DNA of 64,000 bases from Ruminococcaceae bacterium UBA1734 (GTDB taxonomy: Bacteria > Bacillota > Clostridia > Oscillospirales > Acutalibacteraceae), in contig DCIE01000072.1 of assembly GCA_002315765.1 (NCBI GenBank), positions 1-64,000 of the forward strand, given 5' to 3'. The position numbers and the translations under genes are program-made. The notes beneath the pieces are model-generated. The model was not told the DNA's origin. It did not search any database and saw only the letters and a program-made list of their open reading frames with translations. Numbering within the stretch: the first letter of the stretch is position 1; every line of letters starts with the position of its first letter. This document shows positions 8,617-18,000 of the stretch, piece after piece.

Positions 8617-10627
8617 GAATTCCACCTCCCCTTAACAATTCCAAATATGTATCGGAATCGGAAAGTTCCCGCTTAATTCTATTATTATTAAGCATAATAA
8701 CTCCCGCTTTTTCCTCGATTAGTGTAAGTTCCTTTAAAATTATTATAGAAATTTCGGTTAAAAAATATCCCAAACTATTAATAAAGTTATAAATTATCTT
8801 TTCCTTGCGACAATTTCCGTTTTGAATAAACTTATAAACCTCACCGATTTGTCCCCTTGTGGGAATAGGCAAACTGTTTAACGAACCGTAGCCCGAAAGA
8901 TAATCGTCAATGGTAAACATTTCGCCGAAAATTTTATCATCGTCAATATAGGAGGGCTTTATTGCCTTAATTATTACCGAAAGCGAAGTAACGCCTTTAT
9001 ATGTGTTGGTATCAAGATTAACGGCTAAATCAAGGCTGTCTCCCACATTAAAGCAGAAGTCATCGGCAGTTACATTGAATAATAAACTTTGAAAAGAACT
9101 GCCGTTTTTTTCAAATAACAATCTAAGGTGCTTTCCCTGACCTATGGGACTAATTTTTTGAAGAACAACATTAAATAATCCGAAAATCGGAGTTGAGTTA
9201 GCATTACCAAAAGGCTCTAATGCCTTAATTGCATCAACCATACTCATAGAAAGTCCCTGAGGATTTATTTTGAAATCAATATTTATTGAGGGTAATACAA
9301 TTTCTCTTTCCAAGGCATAATCATTTATTGCTCTGCGAAATTCATCAATATTATCGGGTTTTAAACTGACACCGGCGGCAAGCTCGTGTCCCCCGAATCT
9401 TTCAAGATATCCGCTTGTGTTTTTTATTGCCTCAAAAAGATTAAAGCCGGTTATACTTCTTCCCGAACCGTGTGCCATAACACCATCGCTGCTAAGTACA
9501 ATTGCAGGTCTGCCGTATTTTTCACAAATTCTTGCGGCAACAATGCCCACAATACCCAAATGATAGTTTTCTCCCGAAACTACAATAACTCTGTTTCTGC
9601 TGTAGCCCTCGGTCTCAATGGTTTTAATAGCCGATGAAAGTATTGTTTTTTCGGCTTTTTGTCTTGTTTGATTTTCGTCTTCGATTTCGTTTGCGATTTT
9701 CAGTGCATCTATCATATTGTCGCTGATAAGAAGATTAAATGCTCTTTGAGCATTTCCCATTCTTCCGGCGGCATTAAGTCTCGGAACAATACCGAAAGAC
9801 ACCTTTGAACCGTCAACAGTATCCCTATCAACACCCGAAACCGACAACAGTGCCGATAATCCCAAATTGCTGTTTTGTCTGATTCTTGTTATTCCCTGCT
9901 TTACGATTGAACGATTTTCATTAACAAGAGGCATAACATCGCCAACCGTGGCAACGGCAACTAAATCTGCATAGTCATAAAGCATTTCCTCGGGCTCTTT
10001 GTTTTCCGCAACACATATAACCTTAAAGGCAACATAAGCACCGCAAACATCTTTAAAACTGCTGTAATCATCCTGCCTATGCGGGTCAACGACAGCGGCG
10101 GCATCAGGCAAAACTTCAGGTGGAATATGGTGGTCCGTTACAACAGTTACTATTCCCAAAGATGCGGCATAAGATATTTCTTCGGTGGCGGCAACTCCGT
10201 TATCCACCGTAACAATAAACTGTACACCCTGTTCATTTAAAGCATCAATAGCCGTTTTGTTCATACCGTAACCTTCATTTATTCTATCGGGAATATAAGT
10301 TACGACATCAGCACCTCTTGATATCAAATATTTATACATAATAGCGGTAGCAACCACGCCATCGCAGTCATAATCTCCGAAAATTGCTATTTTAAGTCCT
10401 GACTCAATTGCCTCGTTTATGCAATCGGCGGCCTTTTCTATATCGGTTAAATCGTGGGGGTCCGCCAATATAGGCTCATCGGTCAAAAACAATTCCATAT
10501 CATCAAGTTCTTTAATTCCCCTTGTACAAAGCAATAATGCCGAAAAAGGGTCTATATCAAGCTCATTTGAAGCCAATTGAGCAATATTTTTATCAGGATG
10601 TCCCACTATCCATTTCTTAAATGCCAC
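8609..10627 (-). CDS. recJ: Single-stranded-DNA exonuclease RecJ
   Basis: RecJ (672 aa) degrades single-stranded DNA 5' to 3' in recombination and mismatch repair. The DHH-family metal motifs are present: FGDYDCDG near residue 95, VTVDNG, and VTDHHIPP; the DHHA1 region has GSGRS and a GGHELAAG block; an OB-fold follows. The terminal ~90 residues (from about MFTIDDY) are an extension found in Firmicute RecJ. The GTG at 10627 is preferred because GGTGGG lies 7 nt upstream; an in-frame ATG at 10642 has no SD and is only about 12 nt from the expected transcription start. It heads the recJ-relA-dtd-MBL-hemZ operon. Confidence 0.9.
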   Translation of the reverse strand: MAFKKWIVGHPDKNIAQLASNELDIDPFSALLLCTRGIKELDDMELFLTDEPILADPHDLTDIEKAADCINEAIESGLKIAIFGDYDCDGVVATAIMYKYLISRGADVVTYIPDRINEGYGMNKTAIDALNEQGVQFIVTVDNGVAATEEISYAASLGIVTVVTDHHIPPEVLPDAAAVVDPHRQDDYSSFKDVCGAYVAFKVICVAENKEPEEMLYDYADLVAVATVGDVMPLVNENRSIVKQGITRIRQNSNLGLSALLSVSGVDRDTVDGSKVSFGIVPRLNAAGRMGNAQRAFNLLISDNMIDALKIANEIEDENQTRQKAEKTILSSAIKTIETEGYSRNRVIVVSGENYHLGIVGIVAARICEKYGRPAIVLSSDGVMAHGSGRSITGFNLFEAIKNTSGYLERFGGHELAAGVSLKPDNIDEFRRAINDYALEREIVLPSINIDFKINPQGLSMSMVDAIKALEPFGNANSTPIFGLFNVVLQKISPIGQGKHLRLLFEKNGSSFQSLLFNVTADDFCFNVGDSLDLAVNLDTNTYKGVTSLSVIIKAIKPSYIDDDKIFGEMFTIDDYLSGYGSLNSLPIPTRGQIGEVYKFIQNGNCRKEKIIYNFINSLGYFLTEISIIILKELTLIEEKAGVIMLNNNRIKRELSDSDTYLELLRGGGIHE

Positions 10628-10660
10628 TACTCTACCCACCATATCATATTCTATATTATT

Positions 10661-10689
10661 ATTTTACCACTTTACTTTAAAAATTTCAA
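10661..10689 (-). promoter_or_regulatory. Promoter of the recJ-relA-dtd operon
   Basis: Minus strand TTGAAA, 17 nt, TAAAAT, about 34 nt before the chosen recJ start. Confidence 0.5.
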
Positions 10690-10851
10690 TACAAAAGAAA
10701 TCAATATATGCATAATGGTTTTTTGAAGCGATGCAATACTCTTTGCAATATATTTTTAAAAGTTGAGTCGCTAAAAGGATTAATGAGAGTTTTTAATTCA
10801 CTAATAAATATTCATTACCGCCTGATTATCACATAGTTTTACTTATACAAC

Positions 10852-10879
10852 AAACTCCCTGCCGATTGGCAGGGAGTTT
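10852..10879 (-). terminator. Perfect 12-bp hairpin after the 80-aa gene
   Basis: Arms AAACTCCCTGCC and GGCAGGGAGTTT with a 4-nt loop, immediately downstream of the minus-strand small gene. The following T tract is short and interrupted, but the stem is perfect. The rest of the 10690-10851 gap shows nothing I can assign. Confidence 0.65.
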
Positions 10880-10895
10880 ATCAATTAAAATGAAA

Positions 10896-11138
10896 TTACC
10901 ATTCAAATTCATTATTGTCATAAGCTGTTTTGAAAGCTTCTAAACTCATTGGCAAAGAATGATTCTTATCAATTGCTTTTGTCAGCTTTTCTTCTTCACC
11001 GTCCTGATGACGCTTACGAATTTGAGTAACATTGCCACCTTCGGCAAAGCAACTGATTTCAACAATATGCTTTACAGGGTTGGCATCCTGAATTGTGGTC
11101 CAACCTTCCTCTTTCCAAATGATATTTTTGTTTTTCAT
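10896..11138 (-). CDS. Hypothetical 80-aa protein
   Basis: Small soluble charged protein, starting MKNKNIIWKEEGWTTIQ and ending EAFKTAYDNNEFEW. No signal peptide, membrane segment or metal motif. I do not recognise the family. It is a real gene on several grounds: a consensus promoter (11220-11247), GGGGAG about 8 nt upstream of the ATG, and a perfect hairpin after its stop, so it is a monocistronic unit. No link to the adjacent recJ or lactate operons is evident. Confidence 0.75.
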   Translation of the reverse strand: MKNKNIIWKEEGWTTIQDANPVKHIVEISCFAEGGNVTQIRKRHQDGEEEKLTKAIDKNHSLPMSLEAFKTAYDNNEFEW

Positions 11139-11219
11139 AGATAAACTCCCCTTTCTTAATTCTCTAAAAAGCCCTATGTAAAATAGTACCTTTAGGCATT
11201 TGATTACACTATATTATTA

Positions 11220-11247
11220 ATTATAATAAATAAAACCGTTTTGTCAA
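11220..11247 (-). promoter_or_regulatory. Promoter of the 80-aa gene
   Basis: Minus strand TTGACA, 16 nt, TATAAT. Confidence 0.7.
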
Positions 11248-11344
11248 TGAAAAGTAATAAAAATGTTTAATGGTTTTTTCAGTCTCATTCCGAGAATTAC
11301 TTTACAGTTCCTTGGTTTTTATTAAACCGTATTCCGAAAATCAC

Positions 11345-12736
11345 CTAAAACAACTTTCCCGGATTTAAAATATTGTTTTTATCAAAAGCCGCTTTGATTC
11401 CACGCATAAGCTCTATTTGAGTTTTGCCGCAGGTATTTAGCATAAATTCTTTTTTTGCATATCCGATGCCATGCTCACCCGAAACAAATCCATTAAGCTC
11501 GTTTGCTTTACCATACAAGAGTTCAAAGGCTTTATTAAGTTTGCTTTCCCATTCCTTGTCGGTTAGATTATCCTTACAAACATAAATATGAAGATTTCCG
11601 TCTCCTGCATGGCCGAAGCTTGGAATTCTAACTCCGATTTCTTTTGAAACATTATGGGAGTAAATAATAAATTCGGCAACCTTATTTCGTGGCACTACAA
11701 CATCACATTCGTCCATTTCGGGAGTAGATGCCTTAATAGCCTCGAGAAAAGCTCCTCTTGCATTCCAAACCGATTCTTTCCGTTCATCGGTATCTACAAA
11801 ATACGCATCTACCGCTCCGCTTTCAATACATAAATCAGCCACAACAGATAGTTGATTTTCAATAACCGTTTCCTCGTTTCCGTCTACAGTTAAAAGCAAG
11901 TATGCGGGAGATTTTGTATCGGGGAATTTTTTGCCCAAATATTCTTCTGAAAACAAAATTGTTCCTTTTTCAAAAAACTCTATTGCAGTAAGAGAGGCTT
12001 TGGATTTAATAATTTCAGGCACCGTTCCGATAGCATCCTCTATTGAACCGAAAGGAACCAACAGGCTTGTTGTAATTTTTGGAAGAGGAACTAATTTTAA
12101 TGTTGCCTCGGTAATAATACCGAGTGTTCCCTCACTGCCCACAAACAAGTCAAGCAAACTATATCCTGTGCTGTTTTTAACGACCTTACCGCCTAATTTT
12201 TCAATTTTTCCGTCCGGTAAAACAACTGTAAGCCCCATAACATAATCACGGGTAACACCGTATTTCACGGCTCTCATTCCACCTGCATTTGTGCTTATGT
12301 TTCCACCTATTGTAGCAGATTTTTCACCCGGGTCGGGCGGATATAAAAATCCGTTGCTTTGGGCAAAATCGGCAAGTTCCATAAGCAAAACACCGGGCTG
12401 AACCGTAACAGTCAAATTTTCCTCGTCAAGCTCTAAAATTTTATTCATATTAAGGGTTTCAAGCATTATTCCGCCCTCTAAAGCAACTGCGGCACCCACA
12501 AGACCCGTACCGCTTCCCCTTACAACAACAGGGATATTATTAGAGTTTGCATATTCCATAAGGTTGGATATTTCTTCAGTAGAAGACAGTCTTACAAGGA
12601 CATCGGGCATTTTGCTTATTCCGCCTAATTCATCATGGCTATAATCAATGCTTATTTCATCTCCTACCAAAACCCTGTCTTTACCAAATGATTTATATAA
12701 ATAATTTATATCATTAACATCTATTTTTTTATACAT
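11345..12736 (-). CDS. lctD: FAD-linked D-lactate/2-hydroxyacid dehydrogenase (GlcD/LctD)
   Basis: FAD-dependent oxidase of the GlcD/D-lactate dehydrogenase family (463 aa). The PCMH-type FAD-binding block reads VVRGSGTGLVGAAV near residue 75 and PPDPGEKSATIGGNISTNAG near residue 140; the C-terminal cap has GHAGDGNLHIYV and ends SGEHGIGYAKK...NPGKLF, as in the family. The start at 12736 has GGAGGG 7 nt upstream; the longer frame has no SD. It overlaps etfA by 8 nt. Together with etfB and etfA it matches LctBCD of acetogens, in which lactate oxidation by NAD is driven by co-oxidation of reduced ferredoxin. That exact substrate is inferred; other 2-hydroxyacids are possible. Confidence 0.85.
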   Translation of the reverse strand: MYKKIDVNDINYLYKSFGKDRVLVGDEISIDYSHDELGGISKMPDVLVRLSSTEEISNLMEYANSNNIPVVVRGSGTGLVGAAVALEGGIMLETLNMNKILELDEENLTVTVQPGVLLMELADFAQSNGFLYPPDPGEKSATIGGNISTNAGGMRAVKYGVTRDYVMGLTVVLPDGKIEKLGGKVVKNSTGYSLLDLFVGSEGTLGIITEATLKLVPLPKITTSLLVPFGSIEDAIGTVPEIIKSKASLTAIEFFEKGTILFSEEYLGKKFPDTKSPAYLLLTVDGNEETVIENQLSVVADLCIESGAVDAYFVDTDERKESVWNARGAFLEAIKASTPEMDECDVVVPRNKVAEFIIYSHNVSKEIGVRIPSFGHAGDGNLHIYVCKDNLTDKEWESKLNKAFELLYGKANELNGFVSGEHGIGYAKKEFMLNTCGKTQIELMRGIKAAFDKNNILNPGKLF

Positions 12737-13916
12737 TTTCGGTCCCTCCGAGCATTTCTGAAAGTTTTGGTATAATTTCATACATATCTCCCACAAAACC
12801 ATAGTGAGCAATATCAAAAATGTTTGCATTTTTATCGGTATTAACTGCAATAATTAAATCCGAATTACGCATACCGGCGGTAAATTGAACCGAACCTGAA
12901 ATACCTAATGTAATAATAAGCTTTGGTTTAACCGTTCTGCCTGACAATCCTATTTGATGCTTTGCGTCAAATATTCCTGCTTCAACAAGAGGTCTTGTAC
13001 AAGCAATATTGGCACCGATTTTATCGGCAAACTGTTTAATATAATCAATATCTTCCGCCTTTTTTATTCCTCTGCCGACAGCCACTATAACATCGGCATC
13101 GGAAATGTCGGTTTCCTTAGGCTTTGCAACAACCTTTATAACCTCGGTGTTGCTTTTTGTCATTTTTTCCGTAATATCAGCCTTAATAATTTCACCGGTA
13201 GGCTCCGTCTTTTCAGGAGCAGAAAAAACCTTATATCTTACGGTGCAAAACTGCGGTCTTGTATTTGGTGTTATAATTTGTGCCATAATGTTTCCGCCGA
13301 AAGCAGGTCTTATTTGAACAAGGTCGGTGTTATCCTTCATTTGAAGGATTGTACAATCGGCAGTAAGTCCCGTATGAACTCTTGCGGCAACCTTAGGTGC
13401 GAGAGACCTACCCAGCATAGTAGCGCCGACTAAAATAGACGACGGCTTTGCTTTGGCTATAAAATCCTCAAAAGCGTTAGCGTAGGGTGAAATAACAAAA
13501 TTCTCAAAAGCTTTGTCATCGTAAAGATAAACCTTATCAACACCGTATTTCAGCAATTCTTTTGCACAATTTTCAATATTATATCCTATTATAACCGCTA
13601 AAACTTCATGTCCTGTAACAGCGGCTAAATCACGGGCTTTGCCTATCATTTCAAGAGAAACGGGATGAACCTTGCCCTCCCTTTGTTCTGCAAAAACGGC
13701 AACACCGTTCCACTTTGATTTATCACAGGTAGGCACAACCTCTTCTTCAAAGGTTATAGCGCCCGGTGCGCCCTTTTTAACGCACATTTTACACATTTTA
13801 CAACCCGAACCTATGGACAATTCGCCGTTATATGAAATTGCACCGAACGGACACAGTTTTATAAGGTCGTTTGCAACTTGTTCGTTAATTTTATCGTTAT
13901 GTATTATAAGTCCCAT
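12729..13916 (-). CDS. etfA: Electron transfer flavoprotein alpha subunit with ferredoxin domain
   Basis: EtfA of 395 aa. The first ~60 residues form an added iron-sulfur domain (LCPFGAI, then GCKMCKMCVKKG), as in LctC-type EtfA of lactate-confurcating complexes. The remainder is the usual EtfA: alpha/beta domain from about residue 70 and the FAD-binding C-terminus with IGLSGRTVKPKLIITLGISG and IIAVNTDKNANIF. The extra cluster could take electrons to or from ferredoxin. It follows etfB by 10 nt and overlaps glcD by 8 nt, so all three are one translation-coupled operon. Confidence 0.9.
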   Translation of the reverse strand: MGLIIHNDKINEQVANDLIKLCPFGAISYNGELSIGSGCKMCKMCVKKGAPGAITFEEEVVPTCDKSKWNGVAVFAEQREGKVHPVSLEMIGKARDLAAVTGHEVLAVIIGYNIENCAKELLKYGVDKVYLYDDKAFENFVISPYANAFEDFIAKAKPSSILVGATMLGRSLAPKVAARVHTGLTADCTILQMKDNTDLVQIRPAFGGNIMAQIITPNTRPQFCTVRYKVFSAPEKTEPTGEIIKADITEKMTKSNTEVIKVVAKPKETDISDADVIVAVGRGIKKAEDIDYIKQFADKIGANIACTRPLVEAGIFDAKHQIGLSGRTVKPKLIITLGISGSVQFTAGMRNSDLIIAVNTDKNANIFDIAHYGFVGDMYEIIPKLSEMLGGTENV

Positions 13917-13926
13917 AATATGTCCC

Positions 13927-14718
13927 TCACACCAACTTATTGGATTTTAGTATCTCTAATATTTTCTTTGCCGAATTTTCCCCTGATTCATTGAACATTT
14001 GCTTATCTGAATTTTTTTCAGGTGGGAAAATTCTCTCAACCTGAGTTGGTGAGCCTTTAAGACCCAATCTGTTTTCATCTAAATTTTCTAAATCATTTGC
14101 CGTAATTACCTTTACGCAGTCCTTATCAATTGCCTTTTTCCTTTTATATGATGGCAATCTGGGTGTACAAGCGTCTTTATCTATTGCAATAAGACAAGGC
14201 AACTTCATTTTTTGAGTTTGAATGCAATCGTCAAGATTTATGGTAACGGTTACGCTTTTATCGTCAATTTCATCCACCGACAATACATTTGTAACATGTT
14301 CAATGCCTAACATTTCCGCCATTTCCGGACCAACCTGTGCTGTATCACCGTCGGTAGTTTGCTTTCCGCAAATGATAAGGTCAAAATCTCCTATCTTTTC
14401 GACACCTGATTTTAATGCATAACTTGTTGCGTGAACATCAGCCCCCGCGAATTTTCTATCACTTAAAAGATAGGCTTCGTCAGTACCCATATATAAAGTT
14501 TCCAACAAAGACGGTATCGCTTGAGGAGGTCCCATGGAAATTGATTTTACAACCGTATTTTCGGTTTTCTCTTTTATTCTTACAGAAGTTTCAATGGCAA
14601 ATAAATCGTAGGGATTTAATTTGCTTGATACTCCGTCTCGTTTCAGCACACCGGTTACAGGGTCAACCTCCACCTGAGTTGTACTGGGAACTTGTTTTAC
14701 ACATACTACAATATTCAT
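13927..14718 (-). CDS. etfB: Electron transfer flavoprotein beta subunit
   Basis: EtfB of 263 aa, the partner of EtfA. It opens with MNIVVCVKQVPSTTQVEVD and carries the conserved CGKQTTDGDTAQVGPEMAE block near residue 117 and the signature region ending in RLPSYKRKK near residue 190. In bifurcating Etfs this subunit holds the second FAD that exchanges with NAD; that use is inferred from the neighbouring FeS-EtfA and GlcD genes. GGCGGAG lies 7 nt upstream of the start. It is the first gene of the operon. Confidence 0.92.
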   Translation of the reverse strand: MNIVVCVKQVPSTTQVEVDPVTGVLKRDGVSSKLNPYDLFAIETSVRIKEKTENTVVKSISMGPPQAIPSLLETLYMGTDEAYLLSDRKFAGADVHATSYALKSGVEKIGDFDLIICGKQTTDGDTAQVGPEMAEMLGIEHVTNVLSVDEIDDKSVTVTINLDDCIQTQKMKLPCLIAIDKDACTPRLPSYKRKKAIDKDCVKVITANDLENLDENRLGLKGSPTQVERIFPPEKNSDKQMFNESGENSAKKILEILKSNKLV

Positions 14719-14763
14719 ATTATCTCCGCCTTAAAACAAAAACTAATAATGTATAACATTGGT

Positions 14764-14820
14764 ATTTTATCATATTCACTTCAAATCTTCAAGAATTGAT
14801 AGATAATTAACAATGTTAAT
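14764..14820 (-). promoter_or_regulatory. Promoter and palindrome upstream of etfB-etfA-glcD
   Basis: Minus-strand promoter TTGAAG, 17 nt, TAAAAT (14764-14792). Just upstream, 14806-14820 is a perfect 15-bp palindrome ATTAACAATGTTAAT, a plausible binding site for a dimeric regulator. An alternative -35 (TTGACT) overlaps the far side of the palindrome but has a poor -10. Confidence 0.5.
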
Positions 14821-14883
14821 CAGTCAATTTAAAGTTAAAGTTTTTTGTAAACATTTTCGTATTAGAATTCGGATAATCACTAA

Positions 14884-14919
14884 AAAACAAAAATCAGCTA
14901 CCGATTTAAGGTAGCTGAT
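14884..14919 (-). terminator. Terminator of the large surface-protein operon
   Basis: Perfect 10-bp stem (arms ATCAGCTACC and GGTAGCTGAT) followed on the minus strand by TTTTGTTTTTT. Confidence 0.85.
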
Positions 14920-14946
14920 ATAAATATATTGCTGTTTCCGCTTATT

Positions 14947-15090
14947 TTAAGCAAACGGGTCGATATACTGTAGGTCGTCGACTCCCGCTGATTTTGTGGT
15001 ATCTCGGTAATCGTTGCCTTCGGAGGTTGCTATAACATCATTTTTTAGTGTGATAACTTCTATTTGAGCTTCATTAAATAGTTTCCTCAT
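14947..15090 (-). CDS. 47-aa protein translationally coupled to the surface protein
   Basis: Short gene encoding 47 aa, beginning MRKLFNEAQIEVITLKND and ending DLQYIDPFA. Its ATG overlaps the TGA of the 1286-aa secreted protein (ATGA), with GGAGGT 11 nt upstream inside that gene, and the shared terminator follows 28 nt after its stop. It has no signal peptide or membrane segment. Its VITLxNDVIATS stretch resembles a common class of unannotated 45-60 aa Clostridia proteins with a VITxxxDVIxTS core; that resemblance is from memory and the function is unknown. Confidence 0.65.
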   Translation of the reverse strand: MRKLFNEAQIEVITLKNDVIATSEGNDYRDTTKSAGVDDLQYIDPFA

Positions 15091-18000
15091 AATAGTTCTT
15101 TACCTCCGAAATCTGTTCCGAAATATTCACAAGCCGCTTTTGCATAATCATAAAGCGCATTTGCAAGATTTTCTCCGGAATTTGCATAAGAATAAGTCAT
15201 TGGAGAATAGTAATGTGTTATTTGGTCGGCTCCATTTACTATGGAAATTGACCAAAACGCCGAAAGATTTGAAGAATTTATACCAACAGTATCAATATAG
15301 AAGTCTCCGGTTTCTTCGTTTATCTTTACATTTTTTACCTGGTCGGTAATATCGCTGTCGTAAAAAGTCTTACCCTTAAAGCTCTTATCAAGAATTACCT
15401 TATAGGTATTCTTAAATTGAGTAAGTGTCATATTTGGGTTGGTAGGTGTAATTATAAACCTAATCTTTGTAGCACTTTGAAGATTAAGAGATGCCGAAAT
15501 TGTAAACGGAAGAACATCTCCATCACTATTTCCCAAATCGTCCTTATAACATTCAGAGTAGGTGCTATTAGGTGTGGAAGGTGCCGTAGTGGCAATCGTT
15601 TGATAAGCCTTTTCCATAAACTGTTGTTGACAATATCCACCGTAGTTCATAAGAGCACTGCAAAGAACATTAAGCGGTGTATCACTTGCCAACTGCTTTT
15701 TAACTGCATTACAGTATTTTTCAGGGCTGAATTTCAGTGTCTTATATAATTCGCCGTCATAATAGAAATTAATGGTAATATTACTGTCAAGATATACCGG
15801 GTCGTATTCAAATAATAAATATTTACCGTTATCATCCGGAGTTATTGCAGTTTCGGTAGCGTTCTTTTCAAAACTCTTAACCTTAACAACAAATTTTTCT
15901 AAGGTGTCTTTACTTAAGCTTTTTCCATCCTTATTTGCAACCGTCATATTTAAAGCTATGAACTCATTAAGAGTTAAATTAACCCTGTATTTTGCGGTTT
16001 GCAAATCTTCCGGCAGTGTGCAAATAATTGTTTTGTTGTCGCCGGGCTTAACACTGTAACCACCGCCCGGGAATTCCGAAACATCATTAGCGTATGTTCC
16101 CACTGCTTCCAAAGTATTTTTAATTTCGTTTTCATTGGAAATAGTTACTTTGGTGGCATTTTCGGAAGTTCCGGTAAGCTTATAACCGTTTAATTCAAGC
16201 TTAAGTTCCTTATCGCCGAAATCAACACTTTCGGAATCTTTCATAAGAACGATTACACAGTCGTCGGCATTTCCGTCCGATTTATAATCTTCAACAGCAT
16301 CAGCAAGTGATGTGTATCCTCTGGTATTGTCAAGTTCATCAATTATTAAAACAGTACTGTTGTTCGGAATATCGTGTAACACATAGGTATAGAAGGAGAA
16401 ATTATCTGCTTCGAGTTCAATGAACTTTTTGCCGTTTGGCGATGTTTGAATAGCATAAAAACCGATATTATCACCATAACTCTCGCCTAAATTCGGTTTT
16501 GTATCCTTATGATATACCGTAACTGACGGGGCTGCAACATTGGAGTTTACCGGCAAACGGAAAGTAATAGGAGATTTGATGTATTCGTTACCGATTACTG
16601 TATCATATCTTGTTTCGATGCCTTTATTATTCTTAACCGCAACCTCGGCAACAGGCTTAACATCAAATGTAGCAGTAGTAACAGTTGTGGTTTCGGCAGC
16701 AGCCTTTGTATCCGAAACAACTGCTGATGTAAGATTAACTTTTACCGTTCTATCCACATCTTCTGTCGGAAGCGCATCAATATTGCTGTTAGCAGCGGCA
16801 TCTGAATTTGTTTTTGCTTTTAACGCTGTTTTAACATCTTCAAGGGAAGCCGCAGTATTGATATTGGTATCCAAAAAACCGGAAATTTCAGTGTTGTTTA
16901 GGGTTGAAGAAATGAGGTCGGCTGCTTGGTCAAATGAAATATCATCGTTTCCGCTTGAAGCTGTTCCGTTGGTTAAATCAATTTGTATTTCTTGACTTTT
17001 AACCAATATTTTTGTATTGCTTTCTTCTGATATAACCTCAGCTTTTCCAAGGTCAAGTTCCCAAGGAACTACATCATAATAATCGCTGTAATCAGTCTCG
17101 TTTTCAACCGGTTTATCGGTAAAACCATCGGCAATAGCAGTAACATCGGTTTTATCATAAAAGGTGTATGTCTTATATTGTTTTCCGGTATTCTCGTCAA
17201 CAAAAATGCCCTTATATTCACTTTTGTAAATCTTCATCCAGTAATTCTTTAAATTACAAGATGCCGTAGAAGGCAGATAGTTTGTCCAACCTGCCATTGT
17301 AGCAACAGAATAAGGTCCCTTTACATAGGAAGCACTGTAAGCTAAACTTTCGGCAAGAGTCTTATTGTCTACAAACAATTGACACCAACCGGAGGATTTA
17401 GGGGTATTGTGGGGATAGAGTTCAAGTGTCTCGGCAGCAGCATAACAAGAAAGATAATAGAACTTTTTTTCCCACATTTCACAGCCTTTAGTGTAAAGAT
17501 AATCATCTTTTTCTTCTTCGGTCAAATTATATACATCTTTCTTTATTGCATAAATGCTTTCAACAAACTCAAAATCATTATGACCGTTTTCTTTGTAAAC
17601 ATCATACTGGGTAACTTTCGGACATATATAATCGCCGCCGTCTGTTAACCAAGTGCCGTTTTCATCGACAAGATAACCGTAAAATGAACCGGCGGCATAC
17701 AAGTAATATCCCGCATCTTCATATTCTCTGTAAGTTTTATACTTATTGGTAGAATCTTCATTTAACTGACAAAATGTCGTATATTTTATATAAGCCATAT
17801 CGTCATCATCAAAATAAAATGTTTGTGATGTATCATAGTTTGGGAAATTCTTAAATCGTCCGCCGTAAATATATTTATTTCTTTTATATGTTCCGTAGGA
17901 GCGGAATTGCTTGTGGAATGTTCCGCCGGAAACATAAAGTCTGGTATCGGGACAGGTATGCTTTATATTTACTTTACCTTCAAATATTCCGCCGGTAATG

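Noticed and set aside
12954..13433. 159-aa plus-strand open frame opposite etfA
   Set aside because: Antisense to a strongly conserved EtfA; Cys/Asn/Arg-rich low-similarity product, no SD.
16540..16995. 151-aa plus-strand frame opposite the large surface protein
   Set aside because: Hydrophobic Val/Ala/Ser-rich product mirrors the Ala/Thr-rich segment of the coding strand; no promoter or SD.
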